NCBI GenBank assembly: GCA_012934845.2
Contig: WNNJ02003099.1
Coordinates: forward strand, 1 to 64,000
Direction: 5' to 3'
DNA length: 64,000 nt
Source of the DNA: Pomphorhynchus laevis
Lineage: Eukaryota; Acanthocephala; Palaeacanthocephala; Echinorhynchida; Pomphorhynchidae
In this document: positions 23,986 to 36,399 of the stretch, piece after piece
How the letters are laid out: each line of letters begins with the position of its first letter
Numbering within the stretch: position 1 is the stretch's first letter
Notes under the pieces: generated by a model
The model's database searches: none
Told to the model about the DNA's origin: nothing
The model's input: the letters and a program-made list of their open reading frames with translations, nothing else
Translations under genes and position numbers: made by a program

Positions 23986-26340
23986 ACTCCAAAGCGTTGG
24001 AGTCAACGCTTTGAGAGGATGCATTGGATTTCAAACCATGGAAAACGGTGCAATTGACGGTGAGGATGAGGTTTGAAGGGCAAGAGAATATCAAAAGTGA
24101 ATGTGAGTTCAGAGTCGACAAGAAAGGCGAGATCGTGATGAGATGAAGATGCAATTGTGAGAGAGGATAGATACGATTTGAGTAAGGAAGAGCGGATAAG
24201 GGGGAGGTCAAGATTTCTCCAATGGCAACGTAGGATGGTAGTTGTGTGAAGCGAGGTGTGGTTGGAAGTGAGATCAAGGGTGACTAGAAAGTGGTCGAAT
24301 AGACCAGAATCGGAGATGGACAGTCAGGTGTAGGCAGCAAAACGATCGGGAACTAAGACAGTAATCAAGTCGTGAGAAAATGAGTGAAGATATGAGAGTC
24401 ATACAAGAAGGGAAAAAGGTTTTATTAGGTAACGACATAAGAACCGAAAAAGCTTCATCAGAAAATACGGGAAGAAGTTGGAATAGCTCTGGGATGGCTA
24501 AGATTGCAGATAAGAAGAACATTCATCAGAATTTATGTAGCAAGGGATAGATGATCGTGAAAGAATTGAGTTTAAGATTTTCCAATGATATTTAGAGTTG
24601 GAAGCGGATTCGAGTTGATTTCGCCAAAAGAGAGTAAATTTAGTACGCATACGAATGATATGGCACGGAAGTTTGAAGTGAGTTTGGAGAACGTTTAAGA
24701 AAGCGATTGAACACACGAAAAGAGTGACGGAGTCGACGCTTAGAAAGAATACGGTCGGAATTGAACAAGGAAGCATGACACAGGCGTTGAAAACGTCGGG
24801 GTCGAATATGCAGAAGTTGATTGAGGATAGTCGTAAGTTCAGAATCAAGCAGAATGCAGAGATCATCGGGAGAAAGATAGTTAAGTCTTAGTGAAAAGAG
24901 TGAAGAATTAAGTAAGGCTGCGCAGAGAATAGTGATATCGAGAAGTTTTCAGAGTCAACTTGGAGTAGCTAATGTTGGTGCCGTTGAATGATGATAGGGG
25001 CGAGTAAGAGTGACAAGGAAATGATCGGGCAAACTAGGATCAGTAATTGACAAATAGGTATAGTCATTGAAGCAGTTGGGAACAGCAATGATGTCGAGTG
25101 CACTGCCGAGAATATTAGTGGGGCTTGTTGAAAGTAATTTATAAAAGAATTGTGATAAGTAAAACTATTAGATAGAGTGTAAGAATAAGCCGAGCGATCA
25201 AGACGAATGTTAAAGTCACAGAGAACAAAAGAAGTATAAGACAATGAGAAATGAGAAGTAAGATCTGCAAAGTCGTTAAATAACATACGTGAGGGGCAGG
25301 TGAGCCTGGACAGTATACAATCACAAGTTTCATAAGGAAAAGAGTTGATAATCTGCATATGAGTAATTCGAACGAAGTGTAATTAATGTTAGCGTTTATT
25401 TTACGTAGAAACGTTGGGTGACGAACAATGACAACAATACCGTCATGGTTATTAGCAGTAGATGTGGAAGAGACAATTGAACGTGCTGATTCAACTAGAG
25501 AACAACCAGAGCGACATATACGGCGAATAGCAAGATCGTCAGAGTCAGATTGTCAGGATTTGGTAATGCAGAGAATATCGATAGATAATTGATCGAAGAT
25601 ATCAAGGAGCATATCAGCTTTTTGAAGAATTGAGCGAGTGTTGAAAAGACTAAGACGAAAAGTATGCTTAGGAGCGAGATCGACTAGCAAAGAAGACAGG
25701 GGGAGAGATAGACGGGTAGCCATCGAATTTTTGGCCTCGTGTGTACGACGTGAAAATTTCTGTTGATTTGACGGATTGATAAGGATGACTCGTTGTTTGT
25801 TTCACCTCGATGCCTCTCAATGCGAGCTAAATTGAGTTGGGAAATATCAGAAGGGGAGCGGATAGGATAGATACGGCAAGTAGATGAAGTGGTTACAAGT
25901 TTTAAACGTTGGGAGAGTGCCAAGGAAGTATGTGAAGTATGTTGGAAAACGATTTTTATGAGTGGAGTACTGAAATAATTGGATTTAGTGGATTTGCTCA
26001 AACGGATCAAAGACACAGAAGCGATAGTATTGAAGAGGGATGGATTATCACCAGGAAGAGTTGTTGCTAGGATAGACTTGAAAGTTGATAAATCATAATC
26101 GAGGCGAGATTGTGCAGAAGCAGATTTGGGAAGTGTTAAGTCAGATATGATTATACAGCGATCGCGCGAAGGAAAACGATTACGTGGATGTGGTGGATTG
26201 ACAAAGCTGGTAGAAGTAGAGGCAAAAGAGCAGCTAGAAGTGGGAATGACATGGGTGCTCAATGGAGAGTTCAAATAGGTTGTAGCATGTGTGACAGGAG
26301 TGGAGTAATGAATAGGTTAATCCGAGATGTTACTGGAGAT
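23985..26340 (-). mobile_element. L2/CR1-like LINE, ORF1 and endonuclease part, rearranged
   Basis: On the minus strand, 26274-25684 is an ORF1-like region (RLSKSTKSNYFSTPLIKIVF, ARIERHRGETNNESSLSIRQ). At 25360-24970 the endonuclease shows YCPGSPAPHV, FVLCDFNIRLDR and PICQLL. 24866-24498 is the post-endonuclease linker (KFTLFWRNQLESASNSKYHW). Then an RT C-terminal motif (FSRLDYCLSS, about 24380) abuts another endonuclease-end segment (GLFDHFLVTLDL, about 24280), which is out of order. At least two copies have therefore been fused. Broken throughout. Confidence 0.6.
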
Positions 26341-26389
26341 GATTTTGACGGAAGGATATAAATTATCTAGAAGTGAATTTTATTTCAAA

Positions 26390-28999
26390 ATTAATAAAGA
26401 ACAATTATATGCATTCTAAATGACCTCGTTGCTGTCTGATTCACTACTTGATGGTTGATCGTCGCTGTCAAGGGGAATTCTGTCCCGTCGCATTTTAAGT
26501 GCGTGAGTTAATTCCATGGCGAAGATATCGGCTTCGACACGCTCTCTAATGGATCATTTGTTAATGATTGTTCGGCATCGGCACTTTTCGAAGGTTAAGC
26601 ATTATTGCGAATCTGATCATGCAAATCGTTTTTAAATTTCATGTTCCGAGGCGGCAATTGGTCCATTTCCTCTTGCTTGCTGGTGGTTTAGTTTTCATCA
26701 TCAACATTGGTCATACTATTGGGCGGTTAAGGAAGTTCATTGATATGTACAGTCATGTACATTAAATGATCGTTTTGATTGATCGGTAATATTAAAGCTG
26801 TCCTGGGTTAATACCATTGTATTATCATTGATCGACAATTTATTTGGTTCAAGGGATAGAACTGAATATGGTGTACATCCCCATAAAAGAGGATGTCTAC
26901 CCGGCAGCGTTTATGTTTGTCCAAGATAATTAATCACACTTCCAGGGCTGCATCAATTCGAGCCGATTTTACGGCTGCGAATACCACGTCACGAATGGCG
27001 TTATGCCAGTCCTTGATAACCTCGTACTGGCAAGTGAGTGGGTATATGCCTCCATTATACACCATACGCATGTAGCCTTCACCCACAAACACTACCCAAA
27101 CGGATTGGGTTGTCATCTGTGATTTGGTCGCTTCTTGAAGTTGCCACGCGCATATTTTCTGGAAAGCGCTTGCGATTTGTCTGTAAAATGGCTGACAAAA
27201 CGTTTTTATCATCTTAAAATCGGCTGATCAGAGGAGGTTGTTTATCCTAGACGAGGAAGTGCAGTGTCGAAGTAAAAGGTATCCGACTTAAGGGACTAAC
27301 AGCTTGGCTACCTTGTCAATTATCTGAACCAACGTTGGAAGAATGTCATAAGTCAGGTGGATCTCTATGAATGGCTCGTCACCGATGGGTATATCTGGCA
27401 AATGCATGCTACTGGAAGTCTTCTCCGAAGCTGCTTTGGATAGTAGGGCTCGGAAAGCGTTACCGGCTTCAGGTGAGCCGATGACCACCGTTTTTTTTGC
27501 CAATTTAGTTTAGCTCAATCACTTTAAACCTCACATTTAGCCAGCCGAGTGCGGATGCGATTGACGATGACTTTCCGCCGACTATATCGTCGTAAATGTA
27601 CCACATGTTGAGGTTTATTCCAGGGATATGATATGCATGTTCAATAAGAATTAAACGGCCAACAAAAGTAGGAACGGTCCCAATGGAACCCTCTGATGTA
27701 CTCCTTCGTATGAGTAGAGATCATCGAGTGAGCAGAAACGAAGGATTTCCCGGCACTTGTATGTAAGGTCAAAACATTGCAATAGTTGTGAAATGTTTTC
27801 TCGAATCGCCGCTCATAACTGTGCTTTGGGCACTGAGTTAAAGGCATTTAAGAGGTCGATATTAACGCAGATCCGGTTGTTGTCATTGACGTGCTGCTCC
27901 TGGAGTCGTCTAACGTTGTGAACGATCCCTTCCACTACGTTTTGGATTGCCATTATTAATTTTGGTTGTAGTAGGCTGACGAAGCGTTTGCAAAGTTGAA
28001 GATAGATACACTTGGAACAGAGACGGCGGAGAGTTTGCCCGACGGCTATTGGTCTTATACCCTCGTACTCTTTTGGCAATGCGATCAATGTCGCGCCAGC
28101 GATGTAAGGCGCCAATTCCGAGGGTGCGAATCCTGCAAGGAAATGGTTGACAAGGTGCGTCAAATTCTCTGTTAGCGATCCGCCGCTATTGGCTCGTAAC
28201 AAATCTTGAAGATGCTGATGTCTGAGTACCAGGCAATCTGGTTCCGACGCTGAGGAAAATGTGTTGACCGCGGCAAGTGCTGTTTCGCAACTTATAATTA
28301 TTGACCAAGACGAATTGTTCAAGCGCCGTTCTGTAAGATTAGAAGACGGTAGTTGTTGATTTTGACAGCTATTGTACGTGAGAAGATTTCCGTATTTGGC
28401 CAGGCTGATACAAGCGAGTTCTGATTCTTCCCACTCGGTTGGCAATTTGCGTTTTTGCTTAGCGTTGATCTCACTGATGGTTAATCCGATAAGTCAGTTG
28501 TCGCGTAGGATCTTATTAACTCGTAAATGTGCTCTGCAATCTTACGTCGACCTTTGCATGTTATGGGTATTGATCAACTAAAGCACGATTTTGCCAAGAG
28601 CAACAACTTTACTCATGAACCGATATCTTCTATTCGGAGTGCGCTTTTGACGTTGTCACAGAAATGGGTGACTGATAGGATCCGTGCTTTGAACGGCATG
28701 CATATGACCGTTGGCGATTCTTTGCACCTGCATGATTGAAGACACGATATATGTTTTGAATCGTCGACTCGAACGGTTAAAATTGCTAATGGTGATTTTA
28801 TGACCTCTGTGGTGGCTCCATTGGATTGAGCCTTCGGCACATGGTCGAAACAGCTTTGAATGAATCCCTCGCCTGAACCTGGACATCTTGAACCTCCAAA
28901 CTTGTGAAAGCGGAACCGTGCACAAGAGGTTAAGGCAATGTCTCTCTGGCAGAGGTGACAATAACGCTTTCCTTTTTCTATTTGTGTAGTTAATTGCAC
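26390..28999 (-). mobile_element. Zinc-finger/R2-like LINE with C-terminal endonuclease, nearly complete
   Basis: The minus strand starts near 28999 with a zinc-finger signature (YCHLCQRDIALTSCARFRFH, then RCPGSG). RT motifs follow at 28170-27840: ATLIALPKEYEGIRPIAVG, LRRLCSKCI and ICVNIDLLNAFNSVPKAQL. A post-RT segment is at 27503-27288 and a decayed endonuclease-end region (AIRDVVFAAVKSARIDAALEV, CRVDIL) at about 27000-26870. An acidic C-terminus (DSDDQPSSSESDSNEVI) ends near 26430. The order of zinc finger, RT, then endonuclease matches R2/NeSL-type LINEs, not APE-type ones. Several stops and frameshifts. Confidence 0.6.
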
Positions 29000-29130
29000 T
29001 GTATTGTTCGCCTGTGGTAGGCGAAGGCTGTAATCATAGCGTTTGTTGTTGGAGTTATGGTAGTCGTGGTTGGCTCCGCAGTCGTAGTCGTTCTCGTTGG
29101 TTTATTTATAGAATTGGTTTATTTGTAGAC
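29000..29130. other. Likely 5' leader of the adjoining R2-like LINE
   Basis: GC-richer than its surroundings, with a gtagtcgtggttggctccgc stretch and a short hairpin (ttcgcctgtggtaggcgaa, 29007-29025). It lies directly upstream of the minus-strand zinc-finger ORF and changes abruptly to AT-rich Penelope-like sequence at about 29105. Confidence 0.35.
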
Positions 29131-30095
29131 AAGTTAAAGGTGTTCCAATGGGTGGTAATAGTAGCCCAATTATAGCTTACTTGTTTTTAAGCTTTATAAA
29201 ATATGAATTTGTTCATAACTGTGTAAAAAACTAAATATAAACTATGTAAATATATGAAATATATGTTTCGATACATTGATGATATATGTGTATTTAATTC
29301 TAATAATTTTGATTCAATAAGCGAACAAATTTATCCAGAAAGCCTTATTCTTAACAAAACCAATATTGAAGGTGTATATCTAGATATGAACATTAAATTA
29401 ACATTAACTAAAACTACTTTTAATTTATATCGTAAAGATGACATATTTAAATTTACAAGAAACATATTTTTGCATGAGCATTCATGCATACCATATAATA
29501 TAAAATATAATACATTAAATAATGAAATTTTAAGAATTGCAACAATTTGTAACGATATTGGCTTTCTTCAAAATCATTTAAATAATTTAATAGATGCATA
29601 TTTTAAACTAGGTTACTATAAAAATAACATCAAGCAGAAAATAGTAAAATATAAATCAACACAATAATATAAAGAATAAATTTAAACTCTTAAGTGGTAA
29701 ATTTTTATGAATAGATAATAAATAATATACTTTGTATTAGAATTAGATACTAGATAGTTTTATCAGAGGAATTACATCATTAGCATGTATTTGGCCCCGC
29801 TGCTATGTTGGGTAGAGGAGTTAGGGGCCGAAACCTGATAGCATAGCAGTTCCTACTGATTACCTCTAATTCTTATTCTGATACAACGTCTGTTATTTAT
29901 TAGTCAATTCATAAAAATTACGTTTATTTTAAATTTCAATTTTTTATTTTAACTTGATATAAATTGTAAAAAAATCTAAAAACAATTATTAATTTTATTA
30001 TTTAATTACTAAATTTTGATTTAGCATTATTATGTTTTGTTTATTTTATATTTATATTAAATACGTAGATTCAGTTAGCTGATTTGATTTATCTT
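29130..30095 (+). mobile_element. Penelope-like element, RT palm to 3' end
   Basis: RT motifs: GVPMGGNSSPII (about 29140-29175) and, after a stop, FRYIDDICVFNSN (29263-29300), followed by YPESLILNKTNIEGVYLDM and DIFKFTRNIFLHEHSC to 29667. The G.PMG...ADLF plus YIDD layout groups it with Penelope-like RTs; I am not certain of the exact family. The 3' region (29750-30095) holds the conserved structured core at 29793-29849 and ends at the motif tacgtagattcagttagctg. The 5' half is missing. Confidence 0.6.
29791..29850 (+). other. Conserved pseudoknot-like core of the Penelope-like 3' region
   Basis: GGCCCC (29793-29798) pairs with GGGGCC (29824-29829), and CTGCTATG (29800-29807) pairs with CATAGCAG (29842-29849). 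The two helices interleave, so together they make a pseudoknot. Both helices are kept in the copies at 23613-23670 and 31605-31665. The function is unknown. Confidence 0.55.
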
Positions 30096-31370
30096 GTATG
30101 TAATCAGTTTTATTCAGAAATTTCACTTGCAAGAATTTTTGTTAATATCATAAATACAATGCGAACAACGAAGCCTAATTTTAACGAAAATCGGATAATG
30201 ATCGCTGTTATATAATGTGTGTGATAATTTTGACAGTAGATAAAATATTCACTAACACTAATGTGCTAGTTGTATGTATAATCAAATAAATTGTTTCTTC
30301 TAGACAAAAATGAAAAAAATACCGGTTGCGCATCCATATCTCAGGGACATTAAAAATACTGGAAAAAAATATTTCTAATTTTATTAATAAGAAATCAATA
30401 TAAAAATGTTGCTGAATTCTGATATAAGAATCCAGAACAAAGTAATGATGATAGGACATCGCCGTCAACATCAACAACAATTGATTGAAATTGCTATTGT
30501 CAATAAGTTATACTCAATATCGTCAGATATCACGGAAGCAAATTTATATATCAGCAGGAAGTATATCTCAATTCACAGATCGGTAAAGCCAGTTTGCAAG
30601 CTAAAGTTCGATTGTGAAGATTGATTATGCGGTCGTGGACTTTAGGAATGATTACTGAAAACTTTAAACTCAGGTAGCATTTTATGTACATGAAATTACA
30701 TAGAATCATTTATTTACTCGCTATATGTATGAAGTGTATTAGGATAAGACAATAAGTTCAATATTGTTTTCTTAAACATAAAGACATCGTGTTATTTTCG
30801 ATAAAAAATATTAATAGAAAATATATTGTCGGAAAAGTACATTACAAATGGATTATGGACTTTAGACGGTTGATTATTAGAACTATAAGTATGAATTAAA
30901 ACATGAACGATGTAGGTATTGATAATCAAATAAATAGCATGAAAATTGTCTCCTAATGCTAATTTACGAAATTACAAAGTTTTATTAATTAACAAGTGAA
31001 AATCTTTAATTTTATAGCCAAGATAAAAAGGAAAAAGGTGGATATAGGAAAAGGAGAAAGACGGAAACGTGCCTGTGGTAACTACTGAGGATAATGTATA
31101 GATTAGAGAGAAATAAGGCTTATGTGTAAAATGGAAGTAAATGATCAAGTTAATAAACATTTGGAATAGTTTGTAAATCAGATGAATATAAATCTAATTA
31201 AATTGTCGTACAATGAAAAAATATGATGGCACTTTAAATATACTCGAAAGTTATAAAAATGTGTGTTTGCAAGAGCGAAAGTGCTCCATTGAATGATAAA
31301 AATAAATCATGTATTAGTGTAATTTATTTTTCTATAACAAATTTTGTTCATAGAATACTGTCCTATAAAT
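30095..31370. other. AT-rich spacer between two converging Penelope-like copies
   Basis: The only open frame of note is 30406-30624 (+), 72 codons from ATG (MLLNSDIRIQNKVMMIGHRR to KLKFDCED). It has no recognised domain and could be an exon or chance. Nothing else is supported. Confidence 0.35.
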
Positions 31371-33120
31371 CAAATCAGCTAACTGAGTCTACGTATTTAA
31401 TTTAATTATAAAATAAACAAAACATAATAATGCTAAATCAAAATTTAATAATTAAATAATAAAATTAATAATTGTTTTTAGATTTTCTATAATTTAAATC
31501 AAGTTAAAATAAAACATTTAAATTTAAAATAAACATCATTTTTATGAATTGACTAATAAATAACAGACGTTGTATCAGAATAAGAATTAGAGGTCATCAG
31601 GAGGAACTGCTATGCTATCAGGTTTCGGCCCCTAACTCCTCTACCCAACATAGCAGCGGGGCCAAATAGATGCTAATGATGTATTTCCTCTGAAATAACT
31701 ATCTAGTATCTTATTCTAATGCAAAGTATATTATTTATTATCCATCCATAAAAATTTCCCGCTAATGCTTTAAAATTTATTTTTAAAATTATTATGTTGA
31801 TTTATATATTTTACTATTTTCTGCTTGATCTTATTTTTATAGTAACCTAGTTTAAAATATGTATCTATTAAATTATTTAAATGATTTTGAAGAAAGCCAA
31901 TATCATTACATATTGTTGCAATTCTTAAAATTTCATTATTTAATGTATTATATTTTATATTATATGGTATGCATGAATGCTCATGCAAAAATATGTTTCT
32001 TGTAAATTTAAATATGTCATCTTTACGATATAAATTAATATTAGTCTTATTTAATGTTAATTAAATGTTTATATCTAGATATACACCTTCTTGTGAAGGT
32101 GTATATTGGTTTTGTTAAGAATAAGGCTTTCTGGATAAATTTGTTCACTAATTGAATAAAAATTATTAGAATTAAATACACATATATTATCAATGTATCG
32201 AAACATATATTTCATATATTTATATTGTTTAGATTTAGTTTTACACAGTTATGAACAAATTCATATTCTATAAAGCTTAAAAACAAGTCAGCTATAATTG
32301 GGCTACTATTAGCACCAATTGAAACACATTTTACTTGTCTAAATATAGATGTCCCTACTTTTAAATAATTTTGATTTATCAAAATATTTAAGGATTCTAT
32401 TAATTCAATTTTATTCATATATTTATATTTACTTGATGGTTTAATTTTTGTTAGATAGGCCTTTAATTATTATAACATATATATGTATATCTTTTTCCGA
32501 ATATAAGATTAATTAATTTTACTTACGCTTCTTTAATATCTACTAAATCTAGATTTTATAAAGCGTACTAAAATCGTTTGTATTTATATTTGAAAATTTA
32601 TTCCTTTTGTCTGTTCTAAAAATTCTTTTGTAGAATTAATACTGAAATAGTGTTTTATACCAGTATTAATTTCGATTACCTTGCAATATTTTTTAAATGT
32701 GCTTTAAGTATTTTATTCATATAGACAGAAAGTGATTTTAATGTACATTTAAAGGCACTACATATGAACCTAGGCTTGATTGGATTTTTATGTAATTTTG
32801 GATTCAAATATAATATAGGTATAGTTTTATTATCTGATTCAACCTTTATACTTTTTTTATCCATTATAGAACAGTGACTTGTAATAATTGTTTCTAAACT
32901 CAACTCACTACGTTCATATGTTGGATTTACATTTAAATCATTAGAATTAACCTCTTTCATTAGTATATAATAATAAAGCTTTTTGCATATGAAGACAAAG
33001 TTATTACTAGCTTTATCAATAGTTGTTATTATATAGTTATCCTTTAATTTAGTAAGTTCTTTATACATATCTTTATTAATTTTATCTTTCCTTTTATAAT
33101 TGTTTGTTATTTTCATTTTA
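31370..33120 (-). mobile_element. Penelope-like element, N-terminal RT region to 3' end
   Basis: Minus strand, in order: NYIITTIDKASNNFVFICKK and IPILYLNPKLHKNPIKPRF (33116-32676), GANSSPIIADLFLSFIEYEF (32340-32270), RYIDN-type catalytic box (about 32195), the RT end (HEHSCIPYNIKYNTLNNEIL, 31988-31900), then the structured 3' core at 31605-31665 and the end motif aaatcagctaactgagtcta at 31370. The most complete copy of the family here, broken by several frameshifts. It points tail-to-tail at the copy at 29130-30095. Confidence 0.6.
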
Positions 33121-33420
33121 TTTTTAATTTTATCAAATATATAATATTTCCAAATTTTTATCTTTGATATATTCGAGCTTTCACTATTAATCAGCTTACT
33201 ATAAAATAATATAAAACGTCCTAATATAAAACTCAGAAAATATTAAGTGTTCAGAGTTGTTTGAATGAACTTCACGACTTATAAAGAAAATTATAAATTA
33301 TTTAAAAATTTATGAAAATTGTTCTTTTATGATGATGCTAATAGTAGATTGCGAAATATAAAAATACCGCAAATCAATGAAACGCGAAATATCGTTCGGA
33401 TCAAATATCTCAAAAACGAT
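33120..33420. repeat. AT-rich stretch holding the left copy of a flanking direct repeat
   Basis: Positions about 33222-33372 (cagaaaatattaag, gttcttttatgatgatgcta, ttgcgaaatataaaaat) are repeated in direct orientation at about 34208-34342, on the other side of the R2-like fragment. Confidence 0.6.
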
Positions 33421-34140
33421 AGATGGCCGAACACTACGAAGCGTGTCAACGAAGACTTGTCGACGAAGCACAAACAACTGAATCTCGAGCCCGACTCATC
33501 GCACTACCATCAATGTGGTCCGGGGCGTTACTTGAAGCACTTCCGATCACATCGGTCGGTACACGACTTGATGACCGATCTATTTCTATTGTCGTAACGT
33601 TGAGGCTGGGTGTTCAATGCTTTCAACGGCATCGGTGTATCAACGAAGTGTCGGTCCCGCAGCACAGTGCTCATGACTTAGACTGCAACAAGATAACGTC
33701 TCCTCACCATCGACATGTTGAACCAGCAGGCTTAGCGCGAAACGATGGCAAAATCCCCGATGGTTCGACTCTTATGCCATGTGAAGCTGGCCGTATACTC
33801 ATTTGAGATTTCACTTGCCCGAACATCCAAGCCGCCAGTCATGTCGCACATGCGGTGTCTTCTGCTAGCGCTGTTGCAGTCCACGCAGAGCAGCTCAAAC
33901 GAATCAAATACAGCTGCTTCGAGGATCGACAGTATTTGTTCGTGACCATCGCAATCTAAACACTTGGCGCGGTCGGCCCCAGCGCATCCGCGTTTTTGAG
34001 GCAGCTTGGATCAAGGGTTGGGCGGACTACCGGTGATAAACGCGCATTCAGCTGGATCATGCAACGAATCAGCGCAACTATGCAACGAGGGAATGCGGCA
34101 TCCTTTTTGAAGTCGGCTAAAGATCCCACCCTGAGCAACT
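33420..34140 (+). mobile_element. R2-like LINE fragment: C-terminal endonuclease region
   Basis: The plus-strand frame reads MAEHYEACQRRLVDEAQTTE, then, in a second frame, PAGLARNDGKIPDGSTLMP, followed by DFTCPN, VAHAVSSASAVAVHAEQLK, TLGAVGPSASAFLRQLGSR and MQRISATMQRGNAASFL. The PDG...DFTCP spacing fits the PD...D metal-binding core of the restriction-like endonuclease of R2/NeSL-type LINEs. Two in-frame stops and one frameshift are visible. It is much more GC-rich than its flanks, so it is a clear insert. Confidence 0.6.
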
Positions 34141-34640
34141 ACCTTATTATTTATTCATATTAATTTATTTTGCTATAACAAATGTTGTTCTTAGAAAACT
34201 GTCCTATAAAACCCAGAAAATATTAAGAGTCGTTTGAACGAACTTTACGGCTTCTAAAGAAAATTATAAACTATTTAAAAAATTGAAAAATTTGTTCTTT
34301 TATGATGATGCTAATAATATATTGCGAAATATAAAAATAAAAAAAATATTTAATATTTACTTTTATCATGAAAAAAATAAAAGTTTAAAGAATAAATCAA
34401 AATTATTTATTTTTAATTAAAAAATTAAAATAAAATATTTAATTAATTTTTGGGGCGTTAGGTGCCAGTTTATTAAATATTAAACTGGCATCTATTGCGA
34501 ACTAGTCTCCTTGTGGAGCGTCCCAGGCAACGTATGTTGGAATTAGTCGATCAACGGCTAAATAATTTGCCGGCATACATCAGCTGTTTGGATAGTCCTA
34601 TCATAGACTATCTCAGATTCCTCCAATGACGCAAACGCCG
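34140..34640. repeat. Right copy of the flanking repeat, then a hairpin
   Basis: 34208-34342 is the right copy of the direct repeat described at 33222. At about 34462-34489, tgccagttta and taaactggca form a 10-bp hairpin with a 7-8 base loop. No gene is seen. Confidence 0.55.
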
Positions 34641-34880
34641 GATTTTACAATGAACGAAAAGGCGGAAGAGAGTCGCTGAGGCCAGTTTTCTTACAGTAGT
34701 GATGTTGGATCATTAAAGGGTATTGGGAACAGGAGATAAAAGAATAAACAAAATCACTCCGATGATTCCAAAGGTCAATCAGTCAATATACGAAAACGCA
34801 TAAGAGAATCAAGGAGGCCTGTTTCCTTATAAAAGCAATGTTGGATCATCAAAGGATATCGGAAACGGAATATAGCCGAA
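34640..34880. repeat. Diverged tandem repeat of about 142 bp
   Basis: atgttggatcattaaagggt at 34702 recurs as atgttggatcatcaaaggat at 34839, with the flanking sequence (gaggcc...tttcctta before; tcggaaacggaata after) repeated in the same order. Confidence 0.6.
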
Positions 34881-35014
34881 CAAGCAAAATGAAGACAATG
34901 AAAATGGCATAAAATTTGAGAGCATGAGTATGTCGACGATATTCTAAAATATATCCATTGAGGAAATATCCCTACTCAAAATCTCATAAAGTTAGCCACA
35001 AAAATCTCAGCGTT

Positions 35015-36370
35015 AGACCCTAAACGGAGTACCCACAATAACCAAAAATATGGCGAATATTTGAGTAGTTTTAAGAGACGTTTAGGATTTTTAATAGCAC
35101 TCGCAGCAGCTTGTATGTACAGTTCTCGAGCTTATAATGAAAAATCAACAAATTGTTTGCATTAATCTGATCTATTTGCGAATTATCATTTGTTAATATT
35201 TTTGAAACTAATAATCTTTTTAAAATAATTAATATTTTAATTTTTGATATTTTATTATTTATTTAATATTTGATAATTTACTAAGCAATTTTTTTTCGTT
35301 CCAATACATTAATGCAGCCAAAGATACATTACTTGTGATTTATTTTCGTAAAAATAATGTCTATATGTAACACAATAATATTAACTTTATACGAATTAAT
35401 ATTAACTTTATACGAATTAATATTAACTTTATACAAAATAAGGTTGATGTTATTAAAGTTTTTTATATTCGAAGAATATTCAACATATAAAGTTATTAAA
35501 GTAAAAGATGGACCTTTGCATGCAAACATTTAGCATGAACACAATATTTTTTAATTTTTCTTTTTCATTTTCACGATAAATCTTCATCACTAGGAACCGT
35601 AGTCAGTATCGTAGCCTATGTCGAACATATCGAAAATGTACGGGTTGTCTTCATCGTGGAAAATTCCGAATCATCAATAAATTCACTTGACGATATTATG
35701 GTTTCATCGTCGCTTAAACAAATCGGATCAGAGTCGTTTGAATAGGTTATTCTTTCATTGATTGGGAGAAGTTGATAAATGTAATAATCAAGCAATATAT
35801 TTACGATCTTTTGAATTCGCAATGTTGAGACATCTAAACCAGTTCATCTGTATAGACATTGTAGTATGCTTGAAATTAGAATTAAAATCACTAAGATGAG
35901 TTAACAAATCATTTAAATTCAAACGACATAACTCTCCTCTTTCGTATAAATCCATCAATTTTTATGCGTTTCCTAACATATGTTTGTTGGTCTCTTTAGT
36001 TTAACTATTTTGTTCCTTTGGCATTTTTTAATCTGGCGTTTAGAAGAGCTTTTCTGAAATCGCACGAGAGAAATTGATAATAACGAATTAATAAGCAAAT
36101 ACAATTACATAACTAAATACATTTTAATTAAAAAATACAAATATTTATTTAACATTTATAGTTTAAAAATAACCTCATTTTTAAAAGTGAGCTAAAAGTA
36201 ACATTTATGTCACTTTTACATAATGATTCAATTTGCTACTATTTCAAAATTTCCAAATTAATTAAGACATGGAGCATGCATGTAATAGGTTGTCAATAAA
36301 AATATAAAATTATAGATTTAGCTATTGAATTTACGCTATCTAAATATAGTATATTATCAACTGATATCAA
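35015..36370 (-). pseudogene. Decayed copy of the 1.25-kb repeat with the acidic 130-residue ORF
   Basis: Its full length aligns with 48795-50040, including the flank acaataaccaaaaatatg, the 3' flank and the promoter-side flank. The coding part (about 36020 down to 35590, minus strand) still begins MPKEQN and ends near SSSEFIDDSEFS, but in-frame stops and a frameshift interrupt it. A threefold 21-bp repeat (attaactttatacgaattaat) at 35379-35436 lies inside this copy. Confidence 0.6.
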
Positions 36371-36399
36371 ATTATATAATTAGCTGACAGTCTCTCATA

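Noticed and set aside
29825-29875. Hammerhead in the Penelope-like 3' core (it contains CCGAAAC and CCTGATGA)
   Set aside because: The two motifs are in the wrong order for a single cis hammerhead, and no stem II or stem I pairing connects them in permuted order.
33758-33772. tRNA-like B box (ggttcgactc)
   Set aside because: No A box or cloverleaf fits around it; it lies inside the coding sequence of the R2-like endonuclease fragment.
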